Shown piece by piece: positions 29,491-38,288 of a DNA stretch of 64,000 nt. The stretch comes from Magnetovibrio sp. (lineage in GTDB: Bacteria > Pseudomonadota > Alphaproteobacteria > Rhodospirillales > Magnetovibrionaceae): assembly GCF_036568125.1 (NCBI RefSeq), contig NZ_DATCTF010000004.1:186001-250000 (forward strand), written 5' to 3'. The notes below the pieces were generated by a model. The model saw only the letters and a list, made by a program, of their open reading frames with translations, ran no database searches and was not told where the DNA came from. The position numbers and the translations under genes were made by a program. Position 1 is the stretch's first letter; every line of letters starts with the position of its first letter.

Positions 29491-29907
29491 ATGGGCTTGA
29501 AAGACAGCAAAACCGAACAAAACCTCAAAGACGCGTTCGCCGGTGAATCCCAGGCCAACCGTCGTTACCTGTATTTCGCACAAAAGGCCGACATCGAAGG
29601 TTACAACGACGTCGCCACCGTGTTCCGTTCCACCGCCGAAGGCGAAACCGGTCACGCCCACGGCCACCTGGAATTTCTTGAAGAAACCGGCGATCCCGCA
29701 ACGGGTCTGCCCATCGGCGGCACCGCTGACAACCTGAAGGCTTCGGTCGCTGGCGAAACCCACGAGTACACCGACATGTACCCGGGCATGGCCAAGACCG
29801 CACGCGAAGAAGGCTTCGACGAAATCGCCGATTGGTTCGAAACCCTGGCGAAAGCCGAAAAGTCTCACGCGGGCCGCTTCCAAAAGGCGCTCGACAACCT
29901 GGATTAA
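29491..29907 (+). CDS. Rubrerythrin-type diiron protein without rubredoxin domain
   Basis: Ferritin-like four-helix diiron protein likely to reduce peroxide or handle iron. Helix ligands are visible as [56 protein letters not shown] and [15 protein letters not shown] (E and ExxH motifs). At 138 residues it lacks the C-terminal rubredoxin iron site of classical rubrerythrin, so an external electron donor is needed. The Fe-S protein encoded next is an obvious candidate (inference). GAGGAGG stands 7 bases before the ATG. Confidence 0.92.
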   Translation: MGLKDSKTEQNLKDAFAGESQANRRYLYFAQKADIEGYNDVATVFRSTAEGETGHAHGHLEFLEETGDPATGLPIGGTADNLKASVAGETHEYTDMYPGMAKTAREEGFDEIADWFETLAKAEKSHAGRFQKALDNLD

Positions 29908-29935
29908 TTTCCTCCCGGTTGAATGACATGAACGG

Positions 29936-29977
29936 CGCGGGGGGCTTTGTCGATAAAGCCTCCCGCGTTGTTTTTTT
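29936..29977 (+). terminator. Strong hairpin between rubrerythrin and the Fe-S protein gene
   Basis: CGCGGG-x-GGCTTT pairs with AAAGCC-x-CCCGCG (29936-29948 with 29955-29967) and is followed, after TTG, by T7 (29971-29977). It should stop or attenuate transcription, so the downstream genes are expressed by read-through or from a separate promoter. This could give excess rubrerythrin over its partner. Confidence 0.9.
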
Positions 29978-30018
29978 AGATATGTGTTTTAGCGATTGAA
30001 CAGCAGCGAGGTGGGGAC

Positions 30019-31362
30019 ATGAGTGAAGGCAGTTTGGACGCGCCGACGCGTCATCCGCTCAAATGGCGGGACGAAGATTTTTACAACGAAGACAAGATCT
30101 TCGCTGAATTGGAGCGGGTGTTTGACCTGTGCCACGGCTGTCGTCGTTGTTTCAATCTGTGCGACAGCTTTCCGCGCTTGTTCGACCTGGTCGACGAATC
30201 GCCGACCGGCGAAGTCGACGGCGTCGCCAAGGCTGATTACTGGAAAGTCGTCGATGCCTGCACGCTGTGCGATTTGTGCTTCATGACCAAATGCCCATAC
30301 GTGCCGCCCCATGAATGGGACCTCGATTTCCCGCATCTGATGCTGCGTGCCCGCGCGCTGCAGTTCAAGCAGGGCAAAACCAACAAAAAGCAAGACAAGC
30401 TGACCAAAATGGACAGCAACGGTCCGCTGGGTGTGAAATTCTCAGGCCTCGCCAACTGGGCCTCGCGGCGTGAAAACGGGCTGACGCGCTCGATCATGGA
30501 AATGACCCATGACGTGCACAAAGATGCCGAACTGCCGACCTTCGCTAAGAAAAAGTGTTCGGATCGCGCCAAGGCGGAACCGATCGAGGTTAACGCGAGC
30601 GCACCGGCGCACGGCAAGCGCAAGGCGGTGATCTACGCGTCTTGCTTCGGCGAATACAACGACCCCGACATCGTCATGGACACCCGCGCGGTGCTGGCGA
30701 AAAACGGCATCGCCGCCGAAATCGTCTATCCGGAATGTTGCGGCATGCCGCAATTGGAACAAGGCGACATGGCCAGCGTCGCCAACAAGGCAAAAACCAT
30801 CGCCAAAACGCTCAAGCCCTATGTCGACGACGGTTTTGACATCGTGGTTCCGGTGGCCAGTTGCGCGTTGATGCTGAAATTCGAATGGCCGCTGATCGAG
30901 CCTGACGACGAAAACGTCAAAGCGCTCAGTACCGCGACCTATGACGCTACCCAATACGTTGTCGATATTGCCGAAAAAGAAGGCTTGGCCGATGGGCTCA
31001 AGCCTCTTTCGGGCGGCATCACCGCGCATATCGCCTGCCATGCCCGCGCCCAAAACATGGGCCGCAAGGCGCAAGAGCTGCTGAAATTGATCCCCGAAAC
31101 GCAGACCACGGTTATCGAGCGCTGCTCCGGCCATGGCGGATCGTGGGGTGTGACCAAGGAATTTTTCGAAGTCGGCATGAAGGTCGGCGGCCCGGTGTTT
31201 CGCGATGCCGCCAAGGCCGACAGCGCCTATGTGGTGTCGGAATGTCCCTTGGCCCGCGATCAGATCGTTCAGGGCCTGGAACGCAAGGACAAGAAAGTCG
31301 AAGGCCCCGGCAAAGCGTTGCGCCACCCGGTGCAGTTGATTGCCCGCGCCTACGGATTGTAA
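30019..31362 (+). CDS. GlpC/HdrD-like protein with two 4Fe-4S sites and CCG domains
   Basis: Soluble electron-transfer subunit resembling GlpC and heterodisulfide reductase D. Two ferredoxin-like clusters lie near residues 38-100 (CHGCRRCFNLCDSFP and CTLCDLCFMTKCPYVPP). Two cysteine-rich CCG-type domains follow: the first contains VYPECCGMPQLEQG near residue 240 and the second ERCSGHGGSWGVTKEFF near 368, where CCG is replaced by CSG. FAD and membrane domains are absent, so it acts as a relay. With its neighbours it forms a recurring rubrerythrin / Fe-S / DUF3501 cassette. Passing electrons to the rubrerythrin is the natural inference. Confidence 0.87.
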   Translation: MSEGSLDAPTRHPLKWRDEDFYNEDKIFAELERVFDLCHGCRRCFNLCDSFPRLFDLVDESPTGEVDGVAKADYWKVVDACTLCDLCFMTKCPYVPPHEWDLDFPHLMLRARALQFKQGKTNKKQDKLTKMDSNGPLGVKFSGLANWASRRENGLTRSIMEMTHDVHKDAELPTFAKKKCSDRAKAEPIEVNASAPAHGKRKAVIYASCFGEYNDPDIVMDTRAVLAKNGIAAEIVYPECCGMPQLEQGDMASVANKAKTIAKTLKPYVDDGFDIVVPVASCALMLKFEWPLIEPDDENVKALSTATYDATQYVVDIAEKEGLADGLKPLSGGITAHIACHARAQNMGRKAQELLKLIPETQTTVIERCSGHGGSWGVTKEFFEVGMKVGGPVFRDAAKADSAYVVSECPLARDQIVQGLERKDKKVEGPGKALRHPVQLIARAYGL

Positions 31363-31382
31363 GTCGAAGGAGATACCCCCCG

Positions 31383-31976
31383 ATGCCTCGTGAAACACAC
31401 GAAATCACGCGCGCCGACATCATGCCTATGGCCGAATACGCCAAGGTTCGCCTCGAACGGCGCAAGGCCATGACGGAACTGAAAAAGAACCGCCGCGTTC
31501 ACATCGGCCCCGATGCCACGGCGTATTTCGAAAGCTTCGACACCATGTGGCACCAAGTCCACGAAATGCTCTACATCGAGCAAGGCGGCGACGCGCAAAT
31601 CGAAGACGAACTCAGCGCCTACAATCCGCTGATTCCCAAAGGCCGGGAATTGACCTGCACGTTGATGTTCGAAATCGACGAACCCGATCGCCGCGCGCGG
31701 TTCCTGGCGGGTCTTGGTGGCGTCGAAGAAACCGTCAGCCTTTCGGTGGGCGGTCAAAAAATCATGGCGGTGCCCGAAGACGACATCGATCGCACCACCG
31801 CCGACGGCAAGGCGTCTTCGATCCAGTTCCTGCATTTCAGCTTTACGGATGCCCAGGCGGACTTGATGAAGCAGCCGGGTTGCGAGGTTGTGCTCGCTAT
31901 CGATCACCCGGCCTACGGCCACATGGCGAAACTTCCCGATGCCGTACGCGCAGCTTTGGCGGCCGATCTGGACTGA
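31383..31976 (+). CDS. DUF3501 family protein
   Basis: Cytoplasmic 197-residue protein with the recognisable DUF3501 opening EITRADIMPMAEYAKVRLER, then HIGPDATAYFESFDTMWHQV and YNPLIPKGRELTCTLMFEID. No catalytic motif is apparent. The family regularly follows the GlpC-like Fe-S gene beside rubrerythrin, suggesting a role in the same peroxide/iron pathway, but the molecular function is unknown. The ATG at 31383 is preceded by AAGGAGA. A terminator follows. Confidence 0.85.
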   Translation: MPRETHEITRADIMPMAEYAKVRLERRKAMTELKKNRRVHIGPDATAYFESFDTMWHQVHEMLYIEQGGDAQIEDELSAYNPLIPKGRELTCTLMFEIDEPDRRARFLAGLGGVEETVSLSVGGQKIMAVPEDDIDRTTADGKASSIQFLHFSFTDAQADLMKQPGCEVVLAIDHPAYGHMAKLPDAVRAALAADLD

Positions 31977-32008
31977 TCTGCACCCAACGCACCTTTTAAG
32001 CGTTTTTG

Positions 32009-32038
32009 AAACCGGGGCGGCTGTGCGGCCCCGGTTTT
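32009..32038 (+). terminator. Rho-independent terminator after the DUF3501 gene
   Basis: AACCGGGGC/GCCCCGGTT (32010-32018 with 32028-32036) is followed by TTTTCG. Confidence 0.88.
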
Positions 32039-32461
32039 CGTTTGCGACGCATAGAACCAGGCGCATTAACTTTCGTCGTCGAAATGAGCCGCTAAACAGG
32101 CCGGGCGTGGGGTATGCAGTTCAACAGCTCAGCAAGGTTAAGGCGTCAACCTATTGTTATTGTGGGTGAAATGAATTGAAAGAGGGGGATATCCCGAGTT
32201 CGTCTACAGATGCAGAAATTCGTATCGGTTGAGAAATAGTCAGGGCCGAAAAGCCGTAAACATTAACAACGGCCTGTAGCCGATGGGCGATCCAGGTAGA
32301 TATTGATGGGTGCTGAGGTTAAAAATTTTGGATGTGTTACGCAGGTCGTGGTGCGGGTATATGCCCAAAAGTGGCTGTCAGGCTGCACGAATACAATTTC
32401 GCATTATATTTCAGATAAATAATGTCAATATTTATGGCTGAATAAAAATCATAAATAAATT
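32039..32461. other. Long AT-rich non-coding stretch between convergent genes
   Basis: No open reading frame of note on either strand. The right part (32380-32460) is very AT-rich. A small hairpin GCCGT/ACGGC is at 32253-32273. The flanking genes both end here (the DUF3501 gene on plus, the SH3 protein gene on minus), so no promoter for them is needed. The length may therefore reflect a small RNA gene, a lost gene, or an unrecognised element. Confidence 0.4.
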
Positions 32462-32959
32462 TTATTCAAACGCCTCTCCCTTAAGAATTCCCCAGAAATC
32501 TGCGCGATTCAGCCAGCCCTCAAAACCCTCGACTTCGACCCGACAGAACTCGGTTTGACCGGGGCAGGCGATGAGTTGCCCCGAAACGCCGGTTTGCACC
32601 CGGGCAACGGTGTGCGATTGCGGTTCGGCTTTAGCGCGGATGTCGCGGGTGCCGCCGGTGACGATGAAGCCGCGTTTGGACGACAGCATGGTCTGATGCA
32701 CCCAGCCTTGGCTGCCTTCCCAATCGCGGACTTTGCGCCACGTCTTGTATTCGGCAATCACTTCCAACGGCAGGCCGGATTTCCGGTACACCCATTCGAC
32801 CGGATATTGCACACCGGGACCGGTGCGCAGATTGACCTCGCCGGCGCGCAACGATACGAACCGCGGCAGGGGCAGTCCCGACCCGGAAACTTGGGCCAAT
32901 GCAACACTGGCGCCGAATACGGTGGCAATAATGAGGGCAAGCGACAGATAACGCATCAT
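32462..32959 (-). CDS. Exported SH3-domain protein
   Basis: Periplasmic protein with an N-terminal signal peptide (MRYLSLALIIATVFGASVALA) and two bacterial SH3-like modules: RAGEVNLRTGPGVQYPVEWV with WVHQTML (residues 35-95) and GFIVTGGTRDIRAKAEP with WLNRADFWG (residues 96-160). Such proteins often bind peptidoglycan or modulate wall enzymes. The family occurs commonly in alphaproteobacteria, in several of which it lies next to the 2-hydroxyacid dehydrogenase gene. No enzymatic motif is present. The start could be the second Met. Confidence 0.85.
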   Translation of the reverse strand: MMRYLSLALIIATVFGASVALAQVSGSGLPLPRFVSLRAGEVNLRTGPGVQYPVEWVYRKSGLPLEVIAEYKTWRKVRDWEGSQGWVHQTMLSSKRGFIVTGGTRDIRAKAEPQSHTVARVQTGVSGQLIACPGQTEFCRVEVEGFEGWLNRADFWGILKGEAFE

Positions 32960-33112
32960 CCAGCAGAACTCCCGGCGATATTCGAGAACGAATCAATCGA
33001 AGCGAATCGTCCCTATTAGAAGAGCCCCCGCCCACGCGGTCAATGCCCTAGCGTACAGTCATAAATCACGGACGAAGTTCGACATGCCATGGGCGGGAGC
33101 AATGTGCGGAGC

Positions 33113-33736
33113 TTAGGCGTTCGGGAAGCGGTCGATCACCACGACTTCATCATAGGGCAAACGTCCCATGCGGGGTGCGTCTTGGTCCGCTTTGGCTTTG
33201 CCGATGGCGACGAACATGGCCGTGACATGGCCCGAGGGCAAATTGAGCAGGTCTTGCACCGTCTCGGGCTCGAACAAATCCATCGGGCACGTCGCAAGGC
33301 CCATTTCGGTGGCGGCCAGCATCAAGGTTTGTGCCGCCAAACCACACGAACGCATGGCGTCGTCGCGCGCCAGCCAGTCGCGATCGGTATAAAAATCGAT
33401 CACCTTTGCGGCCAAAACCTCGGCGATGTCTTCGCCCACGGCATCGAAATAGCGCGCCGGATTGCGTTTCCAGGCTTCGAGATCGACGACGATGGCCACC
33501 AGCATGGCGCTGTCTGTAAATTGCGCTTGATTGCCCGCCGCCGCTTGCAGCGCTGCGCGTTGGGCAGGGTCTTCGACCAACACGAAGCGCCAATGTTGGA
33601 TATTCCACGCACTCGGCGCTTGCATGGCCAATGACAGCAGACGGCGTTTGTCGTCACCAGACATGATGAAGCTCGGGTCAAATGTGCGAATGGCGGTGCG
33701 GTTGTGAATGGCGGTCGAAACGGATAGAGCGTTCAT
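33113..33736 (-). CDS. Nitroreductase family FMN oxidoreductase
   Basis: FMN-dependent NAD(P)H oxidoreductase of the nitroreductase superfamily. It carries the N-terminal IHNRTAIRTFDPSF (FMN phosphate-binding Arg), LLSLAMQAPSAWNIQHWRFV (the PS/N-Q-W/R motif typical of FMN binding) and the C-terminal MFVAIGKAKAD. At 207 residues it is normal size. Substrates of this family include quinones and nitroaromatics, and the true substrate is unknown. A TetR gene is encoded just upstream on the same strand and a matching operator sits 20 bases before the ATG, so it is probably the regulator's main target. Confidence 0.9.
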   Translation of the reverse strand: MNALSVSTAIHNRTAIRTFDPSFIMSGDDKRRLLSLAMQAPSAWNIQHWRFVLVEDPAQRAALQAAAGNQAQFTDSAMLVAIVVDLEAWKRNPARYFDAVGEDIAEVLAAKVIDFYTDRDWLARDDAMRSCGLAAQTLMLAATEMGLATCPMDLFEPETVQDLLNLPSGHVTAMFVAIGKAKADQDAPRMGRLPYDEVVVIDRFPNA

Positions 33737-33755
33737 GTTAGGTCTCCAATTATTA

Positions 33756-33771
33756 CCTATCAGTAGGTAGG
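33756..33771. promoter_or_regulatory. TetR operator ahead of the nitroreductase gene
   Basis: CCTATC-AGTA-GGTAGG. It matches the palindrome at 34435-34450 (CCTACC-N4-GGTAGG) at 11 of the 12 arm bases. It lies about 20 bases upstream of the nitroreductase start codon, where a bound repressor would block transcription. Confidence 0.6.
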
Positions 33772-33827
33772 TATGTTAGTGAAAAGAAAACGGGCCGGAG
33801 CCCGTCGTCATGATTGGGCGACGGAAA

Positions 33828-34403
33828 TCAGCCGCCCAGGGATGCCTTGATGTCGTCGATGAGAGGGTCGATAAAATCGGCGTTTTTGCGGGTTTTTGCA
33901 ATCAATATGGCGCCTTCAAGCGTGGCAATGATGGCGTCGGCCTTAACCGATGGCTCGGCGCCGAAATAGAGCTGCCCGGATGCCCGGCCTTGGCGCAAAA
34001 CCCGCGTCAGCCACGTGTGTAAAATGGCAAAAAATTCGTCCATACGGTGCTGCATGGGGGTGGGTAAAGTCGAATACTCCGAGGCCATGACACCACCCAC
34101 ACACATCAAATCGCAGCTTTTTGCTAGATCTATAAAGGGCTTAAAGAAAGCATCGAGCTGCTGCCAGGCATTGAGGTTGAGCTGATCGACGCCTTGCAGG
34201 GCATCCAGGGCACGGTTGGCATGGCGTTCGGCAAGGGCCGTGCCTAAATCGGCTTTGCTGGGAAAATGATAATGCAAACTGGCTTTGCGAATGCCCAATT
34301 CATTGGCAATATCTTGGTAGCTGAAGGCATTGAAACCGCGCTGTTGCAGTAAGCGTTCGGCAATATCCAAGATCTGCGTTCTGGTATCGGTCGTTTGGGT
34401 CAT
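33828..34403 (-). CDS. TetR family transcriptional regulator
   Basis: 191-residue repressor-type regulator. The HTH covers about residues 10-55 (TQILDIAERLLQQRGFNAF, QDIANELGIRKASLHYHFPS). The C-terminal ligand domain has CDLMCVGGVMASEYSTLP, close to the TetR_C group that includes AcrR/YxaF-type proteins. The start at 34403 (MTQTTDT) is preferred: the upstream ATG would place the operator inside the gene. The base composition looks somewhat lower in GC than the neighbours. It probably represses itself and the nitroreductase gene downstream, via the two matching palindromes. Confidence 0.9.
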   Translation of the reverse strand: MTQTTDTRTQILDIAERLLQQRGFNAFSYQDIANELGIRKASLHYHFPSKADLGTALAERHANRALDALQGVDQLNLNAWQQLDAFFKPFIDLAKSCDLMCVGGVMASEYSTLPTPMQHRMDEFFAILHTWLTRVLRQGRASGQLYFGAEPSVKADAIIATLEGAILIAKTRKNADFIDPLIDDIKASLGG

Positions 34404-34434
34404 GACTGTGCCTGTCGACTTAAAAGTAGGCAAA

Positions 34435-34450
34435 CCTACCTCAAGGTAGG
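34435..34450. promoter_or_regulatory. TetR autoregulatory operator
   Basis: Perfect palindrome CCTACC-TCAA-GGTAGG, 32 bases upstream of the tetR start codon. An extra half site AGTAGG lies at 34425-34430. It is shared with the site before the nitroreductase gene. Confidence 0.65.
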
Positions 34451-34725
34451 CTTATGGTCAAGTCCTTCATTGCGCGCCAGATTGGTGACGGAGCGGTGAT
34501 AGACGTTTGAAGCGTCACAGACGTGAATGAGCGGTCTGGGAATCTCATGTGCGTATGCGACGGCTGGTACGAATTGAATCGAATTGGCGGTTAAGATAGA
34601 GTTCGAGGTGTGTTGGTTCTGGACAGCCATGGACATTGCTGATACCCAAATAATGACCGGCGTTTCTGGGAGGAGACGCCATTCCCCAGGTAGAGATGAA
34701 AGAACCCTGATAGGGGCGGGCCTTC
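34451..34725. other. Upstream region of the 2-hydroxyacid dehydrogenase gene with a hairpin
   Basis: No gene is seen. A leader hairpin GGCGTTTC/GAGACGCC (34659-34666 with 34673-34680, one wobble, loop TGGGAG) precedes the dehydrogenase by 45 bases. The promoter is not clearly identifiable by eye. Confidence 0.35.
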
Positions 34726-35712
34726 ATGAACACTTCCAATAAGCCCAAAGTCGTCGTCACGCGCAAACTTCCCGATCCCGTCGAAACCCGCATGATGGAG
34801 TTGTTCGACGTTCAATTGAATCTGGACGATGTGCCGATGACGCAAACGCAGTTGGCGGAAGCCGTGAAACACTGCGACGTACTGGTGCCGACCGTGACCG
34901 ACAATATCGATGCCGGGGTTTTGGCCCAGGCGGGCGAACAATTTCGGTTGGTCGCCAACTACGGTACCGGGGTCGATCACATCGATCTGGCCACCGCCCG
35001 TCAGCGCGGGATTTTGGTCACCAACACCCCGGATGTCTTGACCGAAGACACCGCGGATATGACCATGTCGCTGCTATTGGCCGTGCCGCGCCGTTTGGTC
35101 GAAGGTGAACGCGCTTTGCGTGAAGGACGCTGGTCCGGCTGGTCGCCGACTTGGATGCTGGGCCATCGCATTCACGGCAAGCGTCTGGGGATCGTCGGCA
35201 TGGGCCGTATCGGCCGTGCCGTGGCCAAACGCGCCAAGGGATTCGGCTTGTCGATCCACTATCACAACCGCAATCGCGTGCACAAAGATGTGGAACGCGA
35301 GTTGGAGGCGACCTACTGGGAAAGCCTCGACCAAATGCTGGCACGCATGGACATCATTTCGGTGAACTGCCCGCACACACCCGCGACTTATCACCTGTTG
35401 TCGGCCCGCCGCCTGAAACTGATGCAATCGCACGCCTTTATCGTCAACACCGCACGCGGTGAAATCATCGATGAAAATGCCTTGATCCGCATGCTCAAGG
35501 CAGGCGAGATCGCGGGCGCGGGCCTCGATGTCTACGAAAACGAGCCGGCCATCAATCCCAAGTTCCTCGATTTGAACAACGTTACCCTGCTGCCGCATAT
35601 GGGTTCGGCGACCTGTGAAGGCCGCATAGACATGGGTGAAAAGGTGCTCATCAACATTAAAACTTTTGCCGATGGGCACTCGCCGCCGGACCGGGTTTTG
35701 TTTGATATTTAA
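34726..35712 (+). CDS. D-isomer specific 2-hydroxyacid dehydrogenase (glyoxylate reductase-like)
   Basis: NAD(P)-dependent enzyme that reduces a 2-oxoacid such as glyoxylate or hydroxypyruvate. Visible are NYGTGVDHIDLATARQRGI, the Rossmann motif GKRLGIVGMGRIGRAVAKRA near residue 150 with an HYHNRNR segment suggesting NADP preference (Arg after the second strand), the catalytic Arg region FIVNTARGEIID, the Glu in LDVYENEPAI, and the catalytic His in LLPHMGSAT. 328 residues is normal. A terminator follows. Confidence 0.92.
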   Translation: MNTSNKPKVVVTRKLPDPVETRMMELFDVQLNLDDVPMTQTQLAEAVKHCDVLVPTVTDNIDAGVLAQAGEQFRLVANYGTGVDHIDLATARQRGILVTNTPDVLTEDTADMTMSLLLAVPRRLVEGERALREGRWSGWSPTWMLGHRIHGKRLGIVGMGRIGRAVAKRAKGFGLSIHYHNRNRVHKDVERELEATYWESLDQMLARMDIISVNCPHTPATYHLLSARRLKLMQSHAFIVNTARGEIIDENALIRMLKAGEIAGAGLDVYENEPAINPKFLDLNNVTLLPHMGSATCEGRIDMGEKVLINIKTFADGHSPPDRVLFDI

Positions 35713-35730
35713 ACGCAACAATTTAAACGA

Positions 35731-35762
35731 AACGGCGCGTCTCTTAAAGATGCGCCGTTTTT
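35731..35762 (+). terminator. Rho-independent terminator after the dehydrogenase gene
   Basis: AACGGCGC/GCGCCGTT (35731-35738 with 35752-35759) ends in T5. The loop region has further pairing (TCT/AGA). Confidence 0.88.
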
Positions 35763-35812
35763 CAATGAGTTATATGTGATCAGAAGTGATAAAATAGATA
35801 TATCAAAGAGAT

Positions 35813-36265
35813 CTAAATAAAAATGATTGCACCGTCTTTGTGGGCATCGTTTAGGAAAGTCACCACGCCACCGATCTCGATGGTGATGTCGGGGCGCAGC
35901 TCGCCACGCTTGAGATCGAGCGCTTTGAGGCCCATTTCACACACCATGAAGCGCACGCCGAGCTCACGGCAGGCGCTGAGCAGGGTCTCAAAATCGGCAA
36001 CGCCGCGTTCCACGAACGTATCGTTCATGTCGGCACCGGTTTCTAAGCCGCTGCTGGTGGGTTGGGTGGACCAGGCCGCTACATTGTCGACGCCCGGGCG
36101 CATCAGCGCGCGTGCCCCTTCCATAGTGAAAAAAAGAGTCACCGGGGTGTCGATGGCGGCGGCGGCGGACGCCATCACCAATGCATAGTGGACCTTGTCG
36201 AAATCGCCGGAAAATACCACAATGGACAACTTTTCGGGTCGTTCGGGGTTCAAAACTTCAGCCAT
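35813..36265 (-). CDS. DsrE-family sulfur-relay-like protein
   Basis: Small soluble protein of the DsrE/DsrF-like fold (about 150 residues). Typical is KLSIVVFSGDFDKVHYALVMASAAAAI, TLFFTMEGARAL, and the conserved Cys near the end in GVRFMVCEMGLKALDL. Members can carry sulfur as a persulfide or act as peroxiredoxin-like proteins. The start at 36265 (MAEVLNP) gives an 8-base overlap with the moeB-like gene upstream, a sign of co-translation. Its pairing with an E1-like enzyme and cysK suggests a sulfur-transfer role, but this is inference. Confidence 0.82.
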   Translation of the reverse strand: MAEVLNPERPEKLSIVVFSGDFDKVHYALVMASAAAAIDTPVTLFFTMEGARALMRPGVDNVAAWSTQPTSSGLETGADMNDTFVERGVADFETLLSACRELGVRFMVCEMGLKALDLKRGELRPDITIEIGGVVTFLNDAHKDGAIIFI

Positions 36266-37088
36266 GGCAAGGGTCGACCTGTGGTGCGGCATGGATGGAG
36301 AGGTCGGTAATGGTTGGATGATCGCCGCACAGGGGACAGCCGGGATCGCGCTTTACCTTGATGGTGCGAAATTGGCTCGCAAGGGCGTCATAGATCAACA
36401 ATGACCCGGATAGGCTTTCGCCGATGCCGAGCAGTTCCTTGAGGACCTCCGTCGCTTGCAAGGATCCGATGGTGCCGCACAACGCGCCCAAAACTCCCGC
36501 TTCGGAACAACTGGGGATTTGGCCCGGGGGCGGCGGTTCGCGGAAAATGCAGCGATAACAAGGCCCATCCTCATGCCCGCCGGGGAAATTCTTGAACGTC
36601 GCCACTTGACCGTCGAACCGTAAAATCGCACCGCTGACCAACGGTTTTTTGGCGAAGTAGGCGGCGTCGTTGATTAAAAAACGGGTGGCGAAATTATCCG
36701 ACCCATCGGTCACGAGGTCGTAATCGTTCAGGAGCGATTCGACATTGTCCAGGCTCAGACGTTCTTTATGCAGTACCAGATTGATGTCGGGATTGATGGC
36801 GCGCAGCGCCGTGGCGGCGCTATCGACCTTGGCGACGCCGATGCGTTCCGTCGTGTGCACGATTTGGCGTTGTAAATTGGAAAGATCGACCGAATCATCG
36901 TCAACGATGCCCAGGGTGCCGACACCGGCCGCGGCCAGATACATCAAAATCGGCGATCCCAAGCCACCCGCACCAACAACGAGAACTTTGGAATTAAGCA
37001 AAGTGCTTTGACCGTGGCCGCCAACCTGTGGCAACAGGATGTGGCGTGCGTATCGTTGAATTTGCTGTTCGGTAAAGTCCAAGACCAT
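36258..37088 (-). CDS. moeB: HesA/MoeB/ThiF-family sulfur-carrier adenylyltransferase
   Basis: E1-like enzyme that adenylates the C-terminal Gly-Gly of a ubiquitin-like sulfur carrier (MoaD or ThiS type). The nucleotide motif is LVVGAGGLGSPILMYLA near residue 37. The Arg finger region is FTEQQIQRYARHILLPQVGG. Zinc ligands are CYRCIFREP and CPLCGDHPT. There is no rhodanese domain (276 residues). No carrier gene is adjacent, so which carrier it serves cannot be told. The gene overlaps dsrE. A consensus DnaA box lies in its upstream gap. Confidence 0.87.
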   Translation of the reverse strand: MVLDFTEQQIQRYARHILLPQVGGHGQSTLLNSKVLVVGAGGLGSPILMYLAAAGVGTLGIVDDDSVDLSNLQRQIVHTTERIGVAKVDSAATALRAINPDINLVLHKERLSLDNVESLLNDYDLVTDGSDNFATRFLINDAAYFAKKPLVSGAILRFDGQVATFKNFPGGHEDGPCYRCIFREPPPPGQIPSCSEAGVLGALCGTIGSLQATEVLKELLGIGESLSGSLLIYDALASQFRTIKVKRDPGCPLCGDHPTITDLSIHAAPQVDPCHG

Positions 37089-37316
37089 TGACGGCGTTCC
37101 GATGTGGTTCAGAAATTGAGACGATATGAGATGAAAAAATAATATCTCAACTCGGATGCCAAAGGATTGACGAGCGCAAGATGATCACAAATGATAATTA
37201 ACCAATTGTTTTTGCAGCATTAATTAAGCTCCTTGATAAATGCTTATTAAAAACAACGAAAAAATAATTTGTGGATAAGGATCGAGCGACACATCTGGTA
37301 AGGCCGAAGAAATCGA
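37089..37316. other. AT-rich gap with a consensus DnaA box
   Basis: 228 bases without a gene, AT-rich, between cysK's end and the moeB-like start. TGTGGATAA (37270-37278) is a perfect DnaA-box sequence on the opposite strand. It is probably the promoter region of the moeB-dsrE pair, but no clear -35/-10 is recognised. Confidence 0.45.
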
Positions 37317-38288
37317 TCAGTCCTGGCCTAATCCTTCAAAAAGGGGCGTCGAAAGATAGCGTTCCGCAAACGAAGGTAGAATAACGACGATAACCTTATT
37401 CTCCATCTCGGGGCGTTGCCCCAATTCAATGGCCGTCGCCAATGCCGCACCGGATGAAATCCCGACAGGCAAACCTTCGATGCGTGCGGCCTTTCGTGCG
37501 GTGGCGAACGCCGTTTCGTTGCCGATCTGCACCACCTCGTCGATGAGGTCGACATCCAAGACTTTGGGCACGAAACCCGCACCGATGCCTTGAATTTTAT
37601 GCGGGCCGGGAACGCCACCCGACAGCACGGCGCTGTCTTCGGGTTCGACCGCGATCATTTTGATTTTGGGATTGAGCTTTTTCAACGCCTCGCCGATACC
37701 ACTGAGCGTGCCACCGGTGCCGACACCACTGATCACGAGATCGACCTTGCCATCGGTATCTTGCCAAATTTCCATGGCCGTGGTTTCGCGGTGGACGGCC
37801 GGATTGGAAGGATTGGTGAACTGCTGGAGCATCAAATAGCCTTTGGTTTTCGCCAATTCCTCGGCTCGGTCGATGGCGCCTTGCATGCCTTGCGCAGCCG
37901 GGGTCAGATCGATTTCAGCACCCAAAAAGGCCAGCATCTTTCGCCGTTCCGAAGACATGCTTTCGGGCATGGTGAGGATCAACTTGTAACCTTTTGCCGC
38001 ACACACAAACGCCAAGGCAATGCCGGTATTGCCCGACGTCGGTTCGACAAGAATATCGCCGGGCTTAATGCGCCCTTGTTTCTCGGCGTCTTCGATCATG
38101 GCCCGGCCGATACGATCCTTGACCGAAGCGAGGGGGTTGAAGAACTCGCACTTACCAAGAATGGTGGCCTTGCAGTTTTCGGCTTTAGCCAAACGTGACA
38201 GATTGACCAAGGGCGTCGCACCGATGGTGTCCAAAATGCTGTCATAAATTCGGCCCCGAAAATGGGGTTTGGTTTCTTGGCTGCTCAT
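37317..38288 (-). CDS. cysK: Cysteine synthase
   Basis: PLP-dependent O-acetylserine sulfhydrylase, making cysteine from O-acetylserine and sulfide. The PLP lysine is in [14 protein letters not shown] (K57 from this start), the substrate loop is [12 protein letters not shown], the PLP phosphate loop is [17 protein letters not shown], and the C-terminal SSGAAL is present. About 323 residues is normal. The ATG at 38288 has GGGAGGG upstream. A GTG at 38300 lies too close to it. The Rrf2 gene is immediately upstream on the same strand. Confidence 0.95.
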   Translation of the reverse strand: MSSQETKPHFRGRIYDSILDTIGATPLVNLSRLAKAENCKATILGKCEFFNPLASVKDRIGRAMIEDAEKQGRIKPGDILVEPTSGNTGIALAFVCAAKGYKLILTMPESMSSERRKMLAFLGAEIDLTPAAQGMQGAIDRAEELAKTKGYLMLQQFTNPSNPAVHRETTAMEIWQDTDGKVDLVISGVGTGGTLSGIGEALKKLNPKIKMIAVEPEDSAVLSGGVPGPHKIQGIGAGFVPKVLDVDLIDEVVQIGNETAFATARKAARIEGLPVGISSGAALATAIELGQRPEMENKVIVVILPSFAERYLSTPLFEGLGQD

